Assembly (NCBI GenBank): GCA_964617665.1
Contig: CAZUAH010000173.1
Coordinates: forward strand, 1-24,922
Source of the DNA: JADHUC01 sp964617665
Lineage (GTDB): Bacteria; Planctomycetota; Planctomycetia; Pirellulales; Pirellulaceae
Direction of reading: 5' to 3'
Length of the DNA: 24,922 bases
The notes below the pieces were generated by a model. That model did not search any database. It was not told the origin of the DNA and worked only from the letters and a program-made list of their open reading frames with translations. Below, one piece after another: positions 1 to 8,309 of this stretch. Each line of letters opens with the position of its first letter. The first letter of the stretch is position 1. The translations under genes and the position numbers were made by a program.

Positions 1-272
1 CGCCGAATATCCGGCTCGTCATCGAGAATCCAACAGCATTTTGGTGCCGAGGGTTTTTTGATTTGAACGAGTGCTGCTATCACTGCGGTCGAGCAGTACT
101 GTACATCGGAGAAGTCCACAAGCAGTTTCTTCGGTTGATGCTCGTCAACAAAATCGTTCAGTTGGTCTCGCAGTTCTTCGTAGCGCGGAATATCGAAATG
201 CGCCGGGTTGACCAACCGGAGTTCAATCACCTCACCGCATTGTTCGATGGCAAAGTTCTGGAGTGTGGTCAT
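1..272 (-). CDS. STAS-domain protein (anti-sigma factor antagonist-like), 5' part, runs off left edge
   Basis: Only the first 90 codons are in the window; the C-terminus lies beyond base 1. The translation has the STAS pattern: an N-terminal strand (EVIELRLVNP), a helix (YEELRDQLNDFVDE), then the core strand-loop KKLLVDFSDVQYCSTAVIAAL (about residues 48-68) where SpoIIAA-type proteins carry the phosphorylatable Ser. Here that loop reads YCSTAV, so Ser61 or Thr62 is the likely site. Family knowledge suggests a partner-switching role with an anti-sigma factor or kinase, but no partner is visible. The start at 272 has GGGA eight bases upstream; an in-frame ATG at 284 is the alternative. It is the first gene of its transcript within the window and is followed upstream by a short empty gap. 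The STAS call is fairly confident; the biological role is not. Confidence 0.7.
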   Translation of the reverse strand, partial: MTTLQNFAIEQCGEVIELRLVNPAHFDIPRYEELRDQLNDFVDEHQPKKLLVDFSDVQYCSTAVIAALVQIKKPSAPKCCWILDDEPDIR

Positions 273-380
273 TGCGTTTCCCATTTGCTGCGATTGACAC
301 CATCAAATAAGTATCCCTTTTGTCCACGAAATTGACAAGCGGTCGACCCACAAGCTGAAACACGGTTGCAGGCTGGGTCC

Positions 381-3167
381 CTACTTTGCTCCAAACCACA
401 CCGGACTGGTCCAGCCGATCTCCTCGTCCTTCTGGACTACGCGGACATAGTAGTAGCTGCGTCCGTCCGGTGGGTCCATGTCCACGAATTTCAACTCCGC
501 TTCACGACCGTCCGGCTGGTTGATGTATACGAATTCGTTGTTGCGGCACACCTCGATGCGGTCGATGTCGCCAGGGCAACGCGCGACGATTTGCACGGTC
601 ACCGGACCGTCGGGCGGCGATGCGACTTTTTCGCCCATCAAGCGATCGTTCACGCGCACATCTAGGAACATTCTGGCCGCGGTGGTACCGAAGCAATGTC
701 GCTGACGCAGAGCTTTCAGGATCGCTTCGCGAGTCAGCTCCGGCGCGAATACGCACGCCTTGCCCATTCCTCCGCCGTGATCCGGGCTTGCGATTACGCC
801 GATCACGACGCCGCGTGCCCAGGCATCTTGGATAAAGTACCCGGGCGGCGTCGACCGCGGCGCTTCGCGCGGTGTGCCTTTGTACTCGTAAGATCCGCGC
901 ACCTGGAAAATCTCGGCCACGGGTTGAGCCGTCTCGTCAGCGAAGTTCCAATCGGTGGGCACGTTGCCCGTGTCGGCCAACTGGTGTGGAATGTGGACAA
1001 AGTCGGCGTTCAGCTTGCGGAGTTCTTCCCAAAGCTGCGCTGGGGTCTGCCTGTTGCGCGCATTCCACCACTTGGGGAAATACAGATCGCCAATGATCAA
1101 GTTGCGGTGGCCGTAGAAGCCATAGGGATGCTCGGCACTATATTCTTCAAACGTCGAAGTCCATTCTTCCGCCAGGAAAGTCAGATACCGCGCGGGGTCG
1201 TCGTTCACGCGTGCCATTTTGGCCGTGTATGACCAGAGATAATGGTTGATGTTGTATCCGTGATCGGTGGAACAGGCGAAATCCAGGCGATTGATGTCGC
1301 GCGAAAACTGATAGTCCTCTTCGATCGACTGGTCACCCACACGGTTACACACAGAGACTTCGGAATGCTGGTGGAGATCGCCGTAGTACAGTTGCAGCTT
1401 CTGATCGCCGTAACTGATCGACCGTGTGGGCACCGTTTCGCCGCGTGCCACACGCAACTCGGCGGCCTCGAACGGTTCATCGGGTTCCACCAGCGAGTCG
1501 CATTGCAATGCGCCAGCCGCTGGCATGGTGCCAGGATCGACAGCGGCCAAATACACATTGCTTTTGGCCGTCGGCGTCAAATCCACGTCGTTCCAACTGA
1601 CCGGCATGGTATCCGCTTGAAAGGCGACGGCCCAGCGATCACCGATCGGTGCCAGACGCGGTTGCCTATCCATGCCCTTATGCAGTGAGATCGCTTGTGG
1701 CTGTTGCCAACGTTTGCCGTCGTAACAGGTCAGGTACGTATCCCAACCGGCTCGCGGCAAACGTGGTTTCAAGAACGCAACCCAGAGCCGTCCGCTGCGG
1801 TCGAAGCCTAACGCCGGTGCCTCCGACCGCTTCCACAACGGCCCGTCCTGAAAGCCCGCTGGTGCCTTCAATCCGTCCGATTCTACCTTGGCCACAACTA
1901 TCCGCCGGAAGTTAGATCGCCCGACGAGATACTTTTCGACGACCGCATTCTCGTAGGCCAACCACAGTTCATTGTCATGGACCGCCAGCACGGCATGACG
2001 GTCCACACCGGGTGCCTCGGTCAGCCGAGTCTCCGCCCCCCACTTTCCGCCCGCAGCCTGCCGCCGGAGGTACACGTCGTACTTGTGCTCCCGGAAGCTG
2101 TGCCACGCCACGCACGCTTGGCCGTCTGGCAACACGGCCACGGCTGGATCGTACGAGTTAGCACCATCGGCGCTGACCGGAACTGGTTCAGATACTTTGC
2201 CGTTGCTGACGGAAGCCGCAAAGATCTGTCGGCAGCCATTGCGATTGGATTCCCACGCGATCCGCAGCGTTCCATCATGCCATGCGGCCGCTGGATTGAC
2301 GTCTACACCTGGATCGTCAGTTACGCGCACCGGATCGCCCGGGCCATCGGGGCCACATTCCACAGTGTACACGTCCCAGTTCTTGTCCACCTCCGCGGCA
2401 TACAGCACGAATGCCTGCGAGCCGGCCGATACGACAGTGACTCCCAGCACGTACGTTCCTTTGCCGCCAACGACCTGCCAGCTACCCAGTTTCGCGAACC
2501 CGTTTTCCCGCGGCTCGAGTCGGGCGACCTGCAGCGAATCCCAGCGGTCGCGGAAGCTGTTCCAGGCGACATACAACGAGCCGTCGTCGGTGCTGGCCAT
2601 GGCTGGTTCGTCGTTGAAGCCTTCATCGTCGCTGACAGATAACACGGGTGGCATTTCCGTTTCGATCAAGCCCACGTCGTCCACCCAAATCTGGCCCGTT
2701 GGTGATCCGTGAGACGATGGCGCGATCAGCTCGATTTCGACGGCCCCGTTCGACGGAGCAGACAATGGAACGGAGTAACGTCGCCATTTCGCCGTGAGTT
2801 TGTCCCACATACCGACTCGCTGTCGTTGACCGTTGTGCACGACAAACAGAACCAACTTCGTACGGTTCGTCGCCCGCGCAGCCACCTCGAATTGGTAACG
2901 GTTACCAGCCTTCACCTGTACGCTTTGTCTAAGGCTCAGGTGCGTGTTTGGCTTTGTCACCTCGCCGGTCAGGCAAGCGATTCCCGAGTTCGCCGCCTCG
3001 CGATCGGTCACAAGCGAATGGCCTGGTGCGGGTCTCCAGCCTGTCAGGCCGTTCTCAAAACCGCCGTTAGTGATCAAATCGACGGGCTCGGCACCCATCA
3101 CCGTGCCTTGTACGATCCCAATAGCGAGAGTGGCACTGATAATCGCCAGAGTGATTGTGGTTCTCAT
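381..3167 (-). CDS. Exported multidomain protein: CBM-like domain, beta-propeller, C-terminal DUF3604 (PHP-like) domain
   Basis: 928 residues. The start at 3167 follows AAGGAAG and opens a Sec signal peptide (MRTTITLAIISATLAIGIVQ, AxA-like end at MGAEP); the frame stays open further upstream, but that extension has no ribosome site. Domains in order: a carbohydrate-binding-like jelly roll beginning LITNGGFENGLTGW (about 30-175); a propeller of repeated YVAWNSF / IAWESN / VAWHSF blades (about 185-560); and DUF3604 from about 593 to 928. DUF3604 shows GDLHQHS (about 596-602), STDHG, HIPHQ and SPDHGGG, metal-ligand motifs of PHP-type phosphoesterase/hydrolase folds. This suggests a metal-dependent hydrolase held on a binding scaffold outside the cytoplasm. 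The substrate is unknown. It lies 109 bp downstream of the PfpI gene on the same strand, so the two may be co-transcribed, with two small palindromes in the gap. Confidence 0.85.
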   Translation of the reverse strand: MRTTITLAIISATLAIGIVQGTVMGAEPVDLITNGGFENGLTGWRPAPGHSLVTDREAANSGIACLTGEVTKPNTHLSLRQSVQVKAGNRYQFEVAARATNRTKLVLFVVHNGQRQRVGMWDKLTAKWRRYSVPLSAPSNGAVEIELIAPSSHGSPTGQIWVDDVGLIETEMPPVLSVSDDEGFNDEPAMASTDDGSLYVAWNSFRDRWDSLQVARLEPRENGFAKLGSWQVVGGKGTYVLGVTVVSAGSQAFVLYAAEVDKNWDVYTVECGPDGPGDPVRVTDDPGVDVNPAAAWHDGTLRIAWESNRNGCRQIFAASVSNGKVSEPVPVSADGANSYDPAVAVLPDGQACVAWHSFREHKYDVYLRRQAAGGKWGAETRLTEAPGVDRHAVLAVHDNELWLAYENAVVEKYLVGRSNFRRIVVAKVESDGLKAPAGFQDGPLWKRSEAPALGFDRSGRLWVAFLKPRLPRAGWDTYLTCYDGKRWQQPQAISLHKGMDRQPRLAPIGDRWAVAFQADTMPVSWNDVDLTPTAKSNVYLAAVDPGTMPAAGALQCDSLVEPDEPFEAAELRVARGETVPTRSISYGDQKLQLYYGDLHQHSEVSVCNRVGDQSIEEDYQFSRDINRLDFACSTDHGYNINHYLWSYTAKMARVNDDPARYLTFLAEEWTSTFEEYSAEHPYGFYGHRNLIIGDLYFPKWWNARNRQTPAQLWEELRKLNADFVHIPHQLADTGNVPTDWNFADETAQPVAEIFQVRGSYEYKGTPREAPRSTPPGYFIQDAWARGVVIGVIASPDHGGGMGKACVFAPELTREAILKALRQRHCFGTTAARMFLDVRVNDRLMGEKVASPPDGPVTVQIVARCPGDIDRIEVCRNNEFVYINQPDGREAELKFVDMDPPDGRSYYYVRVVQKDEEIGWTSPVWFGAK

Positions 3168-3195
3168 ATCGCGGCTTCCTTGGCTGAAGTAAGTC

Positions 3196-3266
3196 CCGTC
3201 CGCCGGACGGCATTTGATGTAGCTGAACACTCTCTCATACACACCAAGCCCCGCCCGGCAGGCGGG
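3196..3266. repeat. Pair of short GC-rich palindromes in the PfpI-DUF3604 gap
   Basis: Two perfect inverted repeats lie in this gap. The first has 7-bp arms CCGTCCG/CGGACGG around one base (3196-3210). The second has 6-bp arms CCCGCC/GGCGGG around CGGCA (3250-3266). They sit between two same-strand genes, without a T-run, so they look more like REP-type repeats or mRNA-stabilising hairpins than intrinsic terminators. Similar CCCGCC...GGCGGG hairpins are familiar from planctomycete gene gaps, from memory and not checked. Confidence 0.5.
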
Positions 3267-3276
3267 ACGCACTTGT

Positions 3277-3957
3277 CTACGCCTTTGCCAGCACCTCGAT
3301 GAACTCTGGCATGAAGAAAGGAAGGTCCGGCCAACCGCGCGAGGTGACCATGGCGCCGTCGACCACCACGGGTGCGTCGACAAAAGTGGCGCCGGCCAAT
3401 TCGACATCGGCTTGGATGCCGTGGTAGGCCGCGATGCGACGCCCCTTGACCGGCCGGGCCGCGTAGATCACTTGCGGGCCATGGCACATGGCTCCCAAGG
3501 GGAGCTTCTCGTCCATGAAATGCCCGACGATCTTCAGGACCTCATCGTACTGGCGCATTTCTTCGGGGCCACGGCCGCCCGGAATCAACAAACCGTCGTA
3601 GTCGGCCGGCTTGACGTCTTTGTAGGCTATCTCGGTTTCGATGAAATATCCCAGTTTCTCGGTATAGTTGGAATACTGTGGCTCGAAGTCATGTACGACC
3701 ATTTGCAGCCGCTTCACGTCGGCAGCCGCCACGACAGGCACGGCCCCTTCTTCCATCAGCCGATAGACCATGTAATAGGTTTCCATGCCCTCGCTGAACT
3801 CGCCAATACAAACGAGTACGCGTTTCCCTTTGAGCGCGGACTTCGCACCGGCCCCAGCCTGGGCCTTCGATGCGCCGAGGGCAAGCATGCCGGCGGCCCC
3901 AACCGAGGCGGTCAACATCTGGCGGCGACTGGCCTTCTTCGATTCGCGACTGCTCAT
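3277..3957 (-). CDS. Tat-exported DJ-1/PfpI family protein
   Basis: 226 residues. The start at 3957 is fixed by AAGGAGAG seven bases upstream and by a twin-arginine signal just inside it (SRRQMLTASVG, residues 10-20, then an Ala/Gly-rich hydrophobic stretch to about 37). The rest is one DJ-1/PfpI domain: strand KGKRVLVCIGEFSEGME (44-60), the PfpI-type loop LLIPGGRGPEE (123-133), the nucleophile elbow GAMCHGPQ with Cys158 and His159, and the closing VTSRGWPDLPFF (205-216). The fold covers glutamine-amidotransferase-like proteases, glyoxalases and chaperones. Motifs favour the PfpI branch, but proteolysis cannot be asserted. Export by Tat implies a folded periplasmic protein. It is divergent from the URO-D gene at 4186 and precedes the DUF3604 gene on the same strand. 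Confidence 0.88.
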   Translation of the reverse strand: MSSRESKKASRRQMLTASVGAAGMLALGASKAQAGAGAKSALKGKRVLVCIGEFSEGMETYYMVYRLMEEGAVPVVAAADVKRLQMVVHDFEPQYSNYTEKLGYFIETEIAYKDVKPADYDGLLIPGGRGPEEMRQYDEVLKIVGHFMDEKLPLGAMCHGPQVIYAARPVKGRRIAAYHGIQADVELAGATFVDAPVVVDGAMVTSRGWPDLPFFMPEFIEVLAKA

Positions 3958-4104
3958 GATTCTCTCCTTGGTTTCCCAGCGGTTGTTTGCATCTTTCGGG
4001 TACGCCGCATTGTATTCTTCTTTGGAACGCGTCTGTAGATGCTGCCACGGATTTCTCTGGACGAACCACCGTCGGCACCGTTCCGATACGCAGCGCACAT
4101 GTAT

Positions 4105-4121
4105 CGCAACTAGGTGTTGCG
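4105..4121. promoter_or_regulatory. Inverted repeat in the divergent PfpI / URO-D intergenic region, possible operator
   Basis: CGCAAC-taggt-GTTGCG is a perfect inverted repeat (6-bp arms, 5-bp spacer), lying in the 228-bp gap between two divergent genes. A TACAAT hexamer at 4126-4131 could be the -10 box for the plus-strand URO-D gene, though no good -35 is seen. Further down are two TCACAAT copies spaced nine bases apart (4144-4150 and 4153-4159). This arrangement suits a regulator site, but no regulator gene is adjacent. Confidence 0.3.
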
Positions 4122-4185
4122 TGTTTACAATGGGGGCCCATCGTCACAATATTCACAATCACGTGTTTGAACGGGATATCACTCC

Positions 4186-5613
4186 ATGGAGCGGCGATAC
4201 AGCGAGCGGCTTGATCGTTACACGACAGCGATGCGCAACGAACAGCCGGACCGCGTGCCAATCCGACCGTTTGCGGCCGAGTTCGCGGGTGTATACGCCG
4301 GCTACACGTGCCAGGAATTGGCGCACGACTACCAGAAGGGATTCGCCGCCGTGCGCAAATGTGCGGCCGATTTCGATTGGGATGCCGTCGTGCCGAACAT
4401 GGTGGCCACGTGGACGGGCATGACTCAGGCGATGGGCCTGCGCTACTACATGATTCCGGGCATCGACGTCCCGGCCAACGTGGGCCACCAATACTGCGAA
4501 CCACCGCCCGAAGACGCCTGGATGAAGCCGGACGAATACGACGCGCTGATCGAGGATCCCACCGGCTACCTCTACAACGTCTGGCTACCCCGAGTCGCCA
4601 AGCCACTGAGCCCTGTCGGCGAGCCGGTGACATTCGAGCACAACGTCTCGCTGGTCAAAGGCGCCATGGCCATGATGCAATTCTTTGGCGCCTGGGGCGT
4701 GCAAGAGGCGCAACTGCGAGCCGAGTCCGGCGCGGTTTCCGCGTTGGCTGGTATGCTCCGAGCGCCGCTGGATCTGATTGCGGACAAACTGCGAGGCTAC
4801 TACGGGCTGGTCGAAGATCTGCACGAGCGACCCGACAAGGTGCTGGCTGCCTGCGAAGCCCTCATGCCACACCTCGCACAATTTGCGCTGGCTACGGCAG
4901 ACCCCAACAAGAATGTTCCCATTGGATTCTGGATGCACCGAGGCTGTGTGCCGTTCATCAACTTCGACCATTTCGACAACATCTTCTGGCCGACCCTGAA
5001 GCCGATCGTCCAGGAACTTTGGGCCGCCGGCCACCAAACGCTGTTCTATGCCGAGGGGAATTGGGATCACCACCTCGGTTCGTTTGCGGAGCTACCGGAG
5101 CGCAGCATCGTGTACCATGTCGACCAAGGCGATATTTTCAAAGTGCATGAGGCGTTGGGCGGACGGTTCTGCCTGAGCGGCGGTATCCCGAACTATCTAC
5201 TGGCCTTTAGCACGCCTGACGAGGTTCGGCAACGATGCAAGGAAGTGATCGACGGCGTTGCGAAAGATGGCGGCTACATCATGGATGCCAGTGCCATCAT
5301 TCAGAACGATGCCAAGGTCGAAAACATGCGGGCGATGACCGATGCCACGCTCGAATACGGCGCCTATTCGCGGGGACACACTACCACGGCTGAAGTCGCA
5401 GAAGCTGCACAGCCTTCACATGCCGACGCTCGCCCCGGCACGTTCGTGCCGCCAGCCACCAGCACGCGCCCGCCAGGCGTTTGCATCCCGTGGGCCGACA
5501 TTCGGGCCGGGCTGCCGGAAATCCCCGGCGACGAAGAGCTATGTGAGAACGTGTGGCAATCCGTCGACGCCTTGGGCGCCATGTACGTCTGGTGGATTGC
5601 GCTCGCCTTCTGA
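4186..5613 (+). CDS. Uroporphyrinogen decarboxylase (URO-D) superfamily protein, lacking the zinc H-x-C motif
   Basis: 475 residues. The N-terminus (RYTTAMRNEQPDRVPIRPF, about 11-29) is the family opening, where the Pro-Asp-Arg-Val-Pro box is typical of URO-D and of corrinoid methyltransferases such as MtaA/CmuA. The barrel follows to about residue 395 (GYIMDASAIIQNDAK near 363-377), then an unusual Pro-rich tail of about 80 residues. At the position where methyltransferase members have H-x-C, this protein reads YAEGNWDHHL (288-297), so the usual zinc thiol ligand is missing. It is therefore neither clearly a heme enzyme nor a typical cobalamin methyltransferase. No strong ribosome site precedes the start, but no better start exists. 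It converges with a second URO-D gene 38 bp downstream. Confidence 0.8.
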   Translation: MERRYSERLDRYTTAMRNEQPDRVPIRPFAAEFAGVYAGYTCQELAHDYQKGFAAVRKCAADFDWDAVVPNMVATWTGMTQAMGLRYYMIPGIDVPANVGHQYCEPPPEDAWMKPDEYDALIEDPTGYLYNVWLPRVAKPLSPVGEPVTFEHNVSLVKGAMAMMQFFGAWGVQEAQLRAESGAVSALAGMLRAPLDLIADKLRGYYGLVEDLHERPDKVLAACEALMPHLAQFALATADPNKNVPIGFWMHRGCVPFINFDHFDNIFWPTLKPIVQELWAAGHQTLFYAEGNWDHHLGSFAELPERSIVYHVDQGDIFKVHEALGGRFCLSGGIPNYLLAFSTPDEVRQRCKEVIDGVAKDGGYIMDASAIIQNDAKVENMRAMTDATLEYGAYSRGHTTTAEVAEAAQPSHADARPGTFVPPATSTRPPGVCIPWADIRAGLPEIPGDEELCENVWQSVDALGAMYVWWIALAF

Positions 5614-5624
5614 CGGAGTGAACT

Positions 5625-5637
5625 GGGCACCCTGCCC
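5625..5637. terminator. Small hairpin between convergent URO-D genes, weak terminator candidate
   Basis: GGGCA-CCC-TGCCC forms a five-base-pair stem in the 38-bp gap between the two convergent stop codons. There is no strong T-run on either side, so termination is only suggested by position. Confidence 0.25.
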
Positions 5638-5651
5638 TTACGTCACTGGTA

Positions 5652-6743
5652 TCACCTGTAGTCGCGACAGGCCTCGACGTAGGCCTCGATGTTCTCCCAG
5701 GGCACTTCCGGTTCCAGCATGTGCGTTGGGCAACACAAGAGGCCGCCTTGTTCGCCCACGGCGTCCAGGTTCCGTTTCACCGTATCCTTAACTTCCTGCG
5801 GCGTGGAAAAGGGCATCGTGGTCTGCGTGCCCAAGGAGCCGTTGAAGGATAGCGAGTCCTTGTACTGCGAGAAGGTTTCCATCGCGTCCATGCACTCTGG
5901 CTGCACGGGATTCAGTACGTCGATTCCCGCGGCAACGAGCTCGGGAATCAACTCCGTCACGTGCCCGCAGGAATGGTATTGGATGATCACGTCCGGCTTG
6001 ACGGCTTTTGCGGAGTCAATGACCTTCTTCAAACGAGACTGCAACCAGGTCGCGTACATGTCTTTCGACATCATGATCGATTCCTGCATCCCGATGTCAT
6101 CCCCCAGGGCGATGATATCGGCGCCGGCGGCTGCGTATTTCTTTGCCCGGAAGCACGCCAGGTCGGTTATCTTGTCCAGCAGGAATACGGCCTTTCCGTC
6201 CTCCATGGCCATTTCGGTAAAGAGGGTCTCCATCGTCCGCAGGTACCACGCGGTTTCCCAGATCGTACATTCCATCCATACGTGGGCAGCCAGCCCTTTT
6301 TCGTGAATCGCGGCGATCTCGGAATCCAGGAACGACCAATCTGCCTTCTCGAAATCTGGCCAAGGGTACGCCTGCAGTTGTTCTAGGCTGTCGAGTTTCT
6401 CCAGCGGGTGCCGCATGAGTGTCATGTGATGGCAAGCATCGCCGCCTGGTTCATGGGCAATACCCCATATGTCCATTCGTGCACCGTCGGCGACGGGCGG
6501 ATCGTAATAGAGGTCGTAATCCCATGTGCGCTCCGGCACGAACCCCTCGATCTCCGCGATCCATGGGAAACCTGGATCGGTTATTACCTGCATGGGGAAC
6601 TGAAACACCTCGGCGTACTCGCCCCGTCCGGGGTACTTCTGGCGGAAGGTCTCCTCCAGTGCCGGGCACAGATTGAAATGCACAGGCGCATACTCAAACC
6701 CGGTTCTTCGATAAAGGCTCAGCAAGTTTTCACGCGGGGTCAT
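5652..6743 (-). CDS. URO-D superfamily protein, MtaA/CmuA-like, with zinc-binding motif
   Basis: 363 residues from the ATG at 6743, chosen because GGAAG lies eight bases upstream. A GTG five codons earlier (6758) has no ribosome site. The N-terminus (MTPRENLLSLYRRTGFEYAPV) and the barrel match the URO-D fold. Near the C-terminus is HSCGH (257-261), with CC at 337-338 and HMLEPEVPWENIEAYV (341-356). This is the His-x-Cys...Cys zinc arrangement seen in corrinoid-protein:coenzyme M methyltransferases, where zinc activates a thiol. That favours methyl transfer over porphyrin decarboxylation. No corrinoid protein gene is in the window, and the methyl donor is unknown. It is the last gene of the minus-strand run FG-GAP protein, GH4 enzyme, URO-D, and a palindromic repeat separates it from GH4. 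Confidence 0.82.
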   Translation of the reverse strand: MTPRENLLSLYRRTGFEYAPVHFNLCPALEETFRQKYPGRGEYAEVFQFPMQVITDPGFPWIAEIEGFVPERTWDYDLYYDPPVADGARMDIWGIAHEPGGDACHHMTLMRHPLEKLDSLEQLQAYPWPDFEKADWSFLDSEIAAIHEKGLAAHVWMECTIWETAWYLRTMETLFTEMAMEDGKAVFLLDKITDLACFRAKKYAAAGADIIALGDDIGMQESIMMSKDMYATWLQSRLKKVIDSAKAVKPDVIIQYHSCGHVTELIPELVAAGIDVLNPVQPECMDAMETFSQYKDSLSFNGSLGTQTTMPFSTPQEVKDTVKRNLDAVGEQGGLLCCPTHMLEPEVPWENIEAYVEACRDYR

Positions 6744-6805
6744 GCGAGTTACTTCCACAGGATAGAAGGGAAACTGGATGTTGATCTAAGATTTGTTTGA
6801 AAACC

Positions 6806-6861
6806 CGTAGCTGCACTCGCCAGAGTGCGGAAATCCCCGCGTTCTGGCGAACGCAGCTACG
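6806..6861. repeat. REP-like nested palindrome between GH4 and URO-D genes
   Basis: Two 25-base arms (6806-6830 and 6837-6861) form an inverted repeat around six bases, matching at 21 of 25 positions. Each arm is also a small hairpin: GCACTC-gcca-GAGTGC on the left and CGTTC-tggc-GAACG on the right. The four differences between the arms fall as two matched pairs inside the arm hairpins, so each arm keeps its own pairing. The CGTAGCTGCGTTCGCCAG-type unit resembles REP elements scattered through planctomycete genomes (from memory). It may also stabilise or end the upstream GH4 transcript. Confidence 0.75.
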
Positions 6862-6887
6862 ACGGATTTCGAATTCTAGGACAGAGC

Positions 6888-8309
6888 TCAGTCGCCGGCC
6901 AACTTGCCGAAGCGGTTGGCTACGGCAAGGGCCGGATCTAGCGGCACAGGGACGCCCTTGGTACCTTCGGGCACGCTGATGATATCGCGTCTCTCCAAGG
7001 ATTTGCCCTCAAAGTGCGGCAGCCATTGGGCGTTTGCTTCGAACATCTCGACGACCATATCGCGCGTCTCTTTAAGGCCAAGGACTGCCGAAGTCAGCGG
7101 ATCCATGGCCACGGCGGCGTACGCCAAGTCCGGATCAGCAGTAACAGCCGCCTCGGCCGCAAGCATCTGCAGCGTGACATTGCTTCGATTCAGGGCGGCC
7201 AACTGCGGCGGCAGCCGACCTACGTGCAGCGGATGCAGCCCTTCTTTGTCGACGTAAATCGGAACCTCCACACAGCACTCGCGAGGCAGGTTGCTGATGT
7301 AGCCTTCACAGTTCATGACATTGCCGTTCAGCCGGAACGGCTTGCCCGTTTCCAGGGCTTCGAGGATGTACGAACAATAGTCGATACTCCTCGGTTCCAG
7401 GTCTCCGCTTTCGAGAGCGAAGATATCTTCTTTCTTGAATTTCTCTGTGATGCCGTTGTGGTACCGGTAGCCAATGCCCGATTCACCGCCAAAGTACGGT
7501 TGGTCGCAGTACGTATCCAGCACTTTTTGATTCTTCCTGAACCAGTACAGATATTCGGACAGATGGCCCGTGCTCTCGGTCATGAAGTAGCCGAAATGAC
7601 GGCAAATTTCGATCCGGGCTTTATCGTTGATGTAGTACTCGGGCTTCTCGATATTTTCTCGAAAGAGCGGATAGAGGTCCTTTCCGTCCTTCTCGATCTT
7701 CAGAAACCACGCCATGTGATTGATGCCCGCCGCCAGGAAGTCGATCTCGTCCTTGTCCACGCCGACATAACCGGAGATCAAATCCAGCGTCGTCTGAATG
7801 CCGTGACACAAACCCACGAAGGGGATGTCGCTTGACATGGACATGCCGATCGAACACGTACACATGGGATTGACGTAATTCAACAGGACCGCGTTCGGGC
7901 AAACGTCCTCCATGTCGCGCATCAGGTCCGCGAGCACCGGGATGGTCCTCAACCCCCGGAACACGCCGCCTGGCCCCACGCACTGCCCGATACATTGGTC
8001 GACGCCGTACTTCATCGGGATTTCGTAGTCGTACTTGTAGGCTTCCATGCCCCCGATTTGAAACGTGGTGATGACGTAATCGGCCTTCTCAAGAGCTTCT
8101 CGTCTGTCGGCTGTCGAAAAGACCCGATGCGAGAGATTGTTCTTCTTGATTACCTTATTCACGTAGGTCTCGACGCTTTGCACCTTGGACAAGTCCGGGT
8201 CCATCAGGGCAACCGTCGAACCCTCCAGTCCTGGTGTTTGCAATATGTCATTGGTAACCGTCGTGCTGAACACCATACTACCAGCACCGATGATTGCTAC
8301 TTTGGCCAT
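6888..8309 (-). CDS. Glycoside hydrolase family 4 protein (alpha-galactosidase/MelA-like), NAD- and metal-dependent
   Basis: 473 residues, cytoplasmic, no signal peptide. The start at 8309 has GAGGAGTG upstream. GH4 features in order are the Rossmann NAD loop KVAIIGAGSMVFS (3-15), GPGGVFRGLRTIPV (112-125), NYVNPM (144-149), the metal-ligand Cys in GLCHG (Cys168), and the metal-ligand His in GINHMAW (His198). The family cleaves glycosides by an oxidation-elimination-addition route needing NAD+ and Mn2+. The sequence suits the alpha-galactosidase/alpha-glucuronidase branch rather than the 6-phospho-glucosidases, but substrate is not certain. It lies between an FG-GAP propeller gene and a URO-D gene on the same strand, with gaps of about 145 bp, which suggests one catabolic unit. 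Confidence 0.88.
   Translation of the reverse strand: MAKVAIIGAGSMVFSTTVTNDILQTPGLEGSTVALMDPDLSKVQSVETYVNKVIKKNNLSHRVFSTADRREALEKADYVITTFQIGGMEAYKYDYEIPMKYGVDQCIGQCVGPGGVFRGLRTIPVLADLMRDMEDVCPNAVLLNYVNPMCTCSIGMSMSSDIPFVGLCHGIQTTLDLISGYVGVDKDEIDFLAAGINHMAWFLKIEKDGKDLYPLFRENIEKPEYYINDKARIEICRHFGYFMTESTGHLSEYLYWFRKNQKVLDTYCDQPYFGGESGIGYRYHNGITEKFKKEDIFALESGDLEPRSIDYCSYILEALETGKPFRLNGNVMNCEGYISNLPRECCVEVPIYVDKEGLHPLHVGRLPPQLAALNRSNVTLQMLAAEAAVTADPDLAYAAVAMDPLTSAVLGLKETRDMVVEMFEANAQWLPHFEGKSLERRDIISVPEGTKGVPVPLDPALAVANRFGKLAGD

Noticed and set aside
50..66. Possible frameshift at the A-run (minus strand) in the STAS gene
   Set aside because: The in-frame translation continues with a plausible STAS C-half (PDIR like the PEI of relatives) and needs no shift.
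63..335. Plus-strand open frame at the left edge
   Set aside because: Antisense to the STAS gene and without any domain.
3168..3407. Eighty-residue N-terminal extension of the DUF3604 protein
   Set aside because: The signal peptide and AAGGAAG site mark 3167 as the start; the extension overlaps the PfpI gene.
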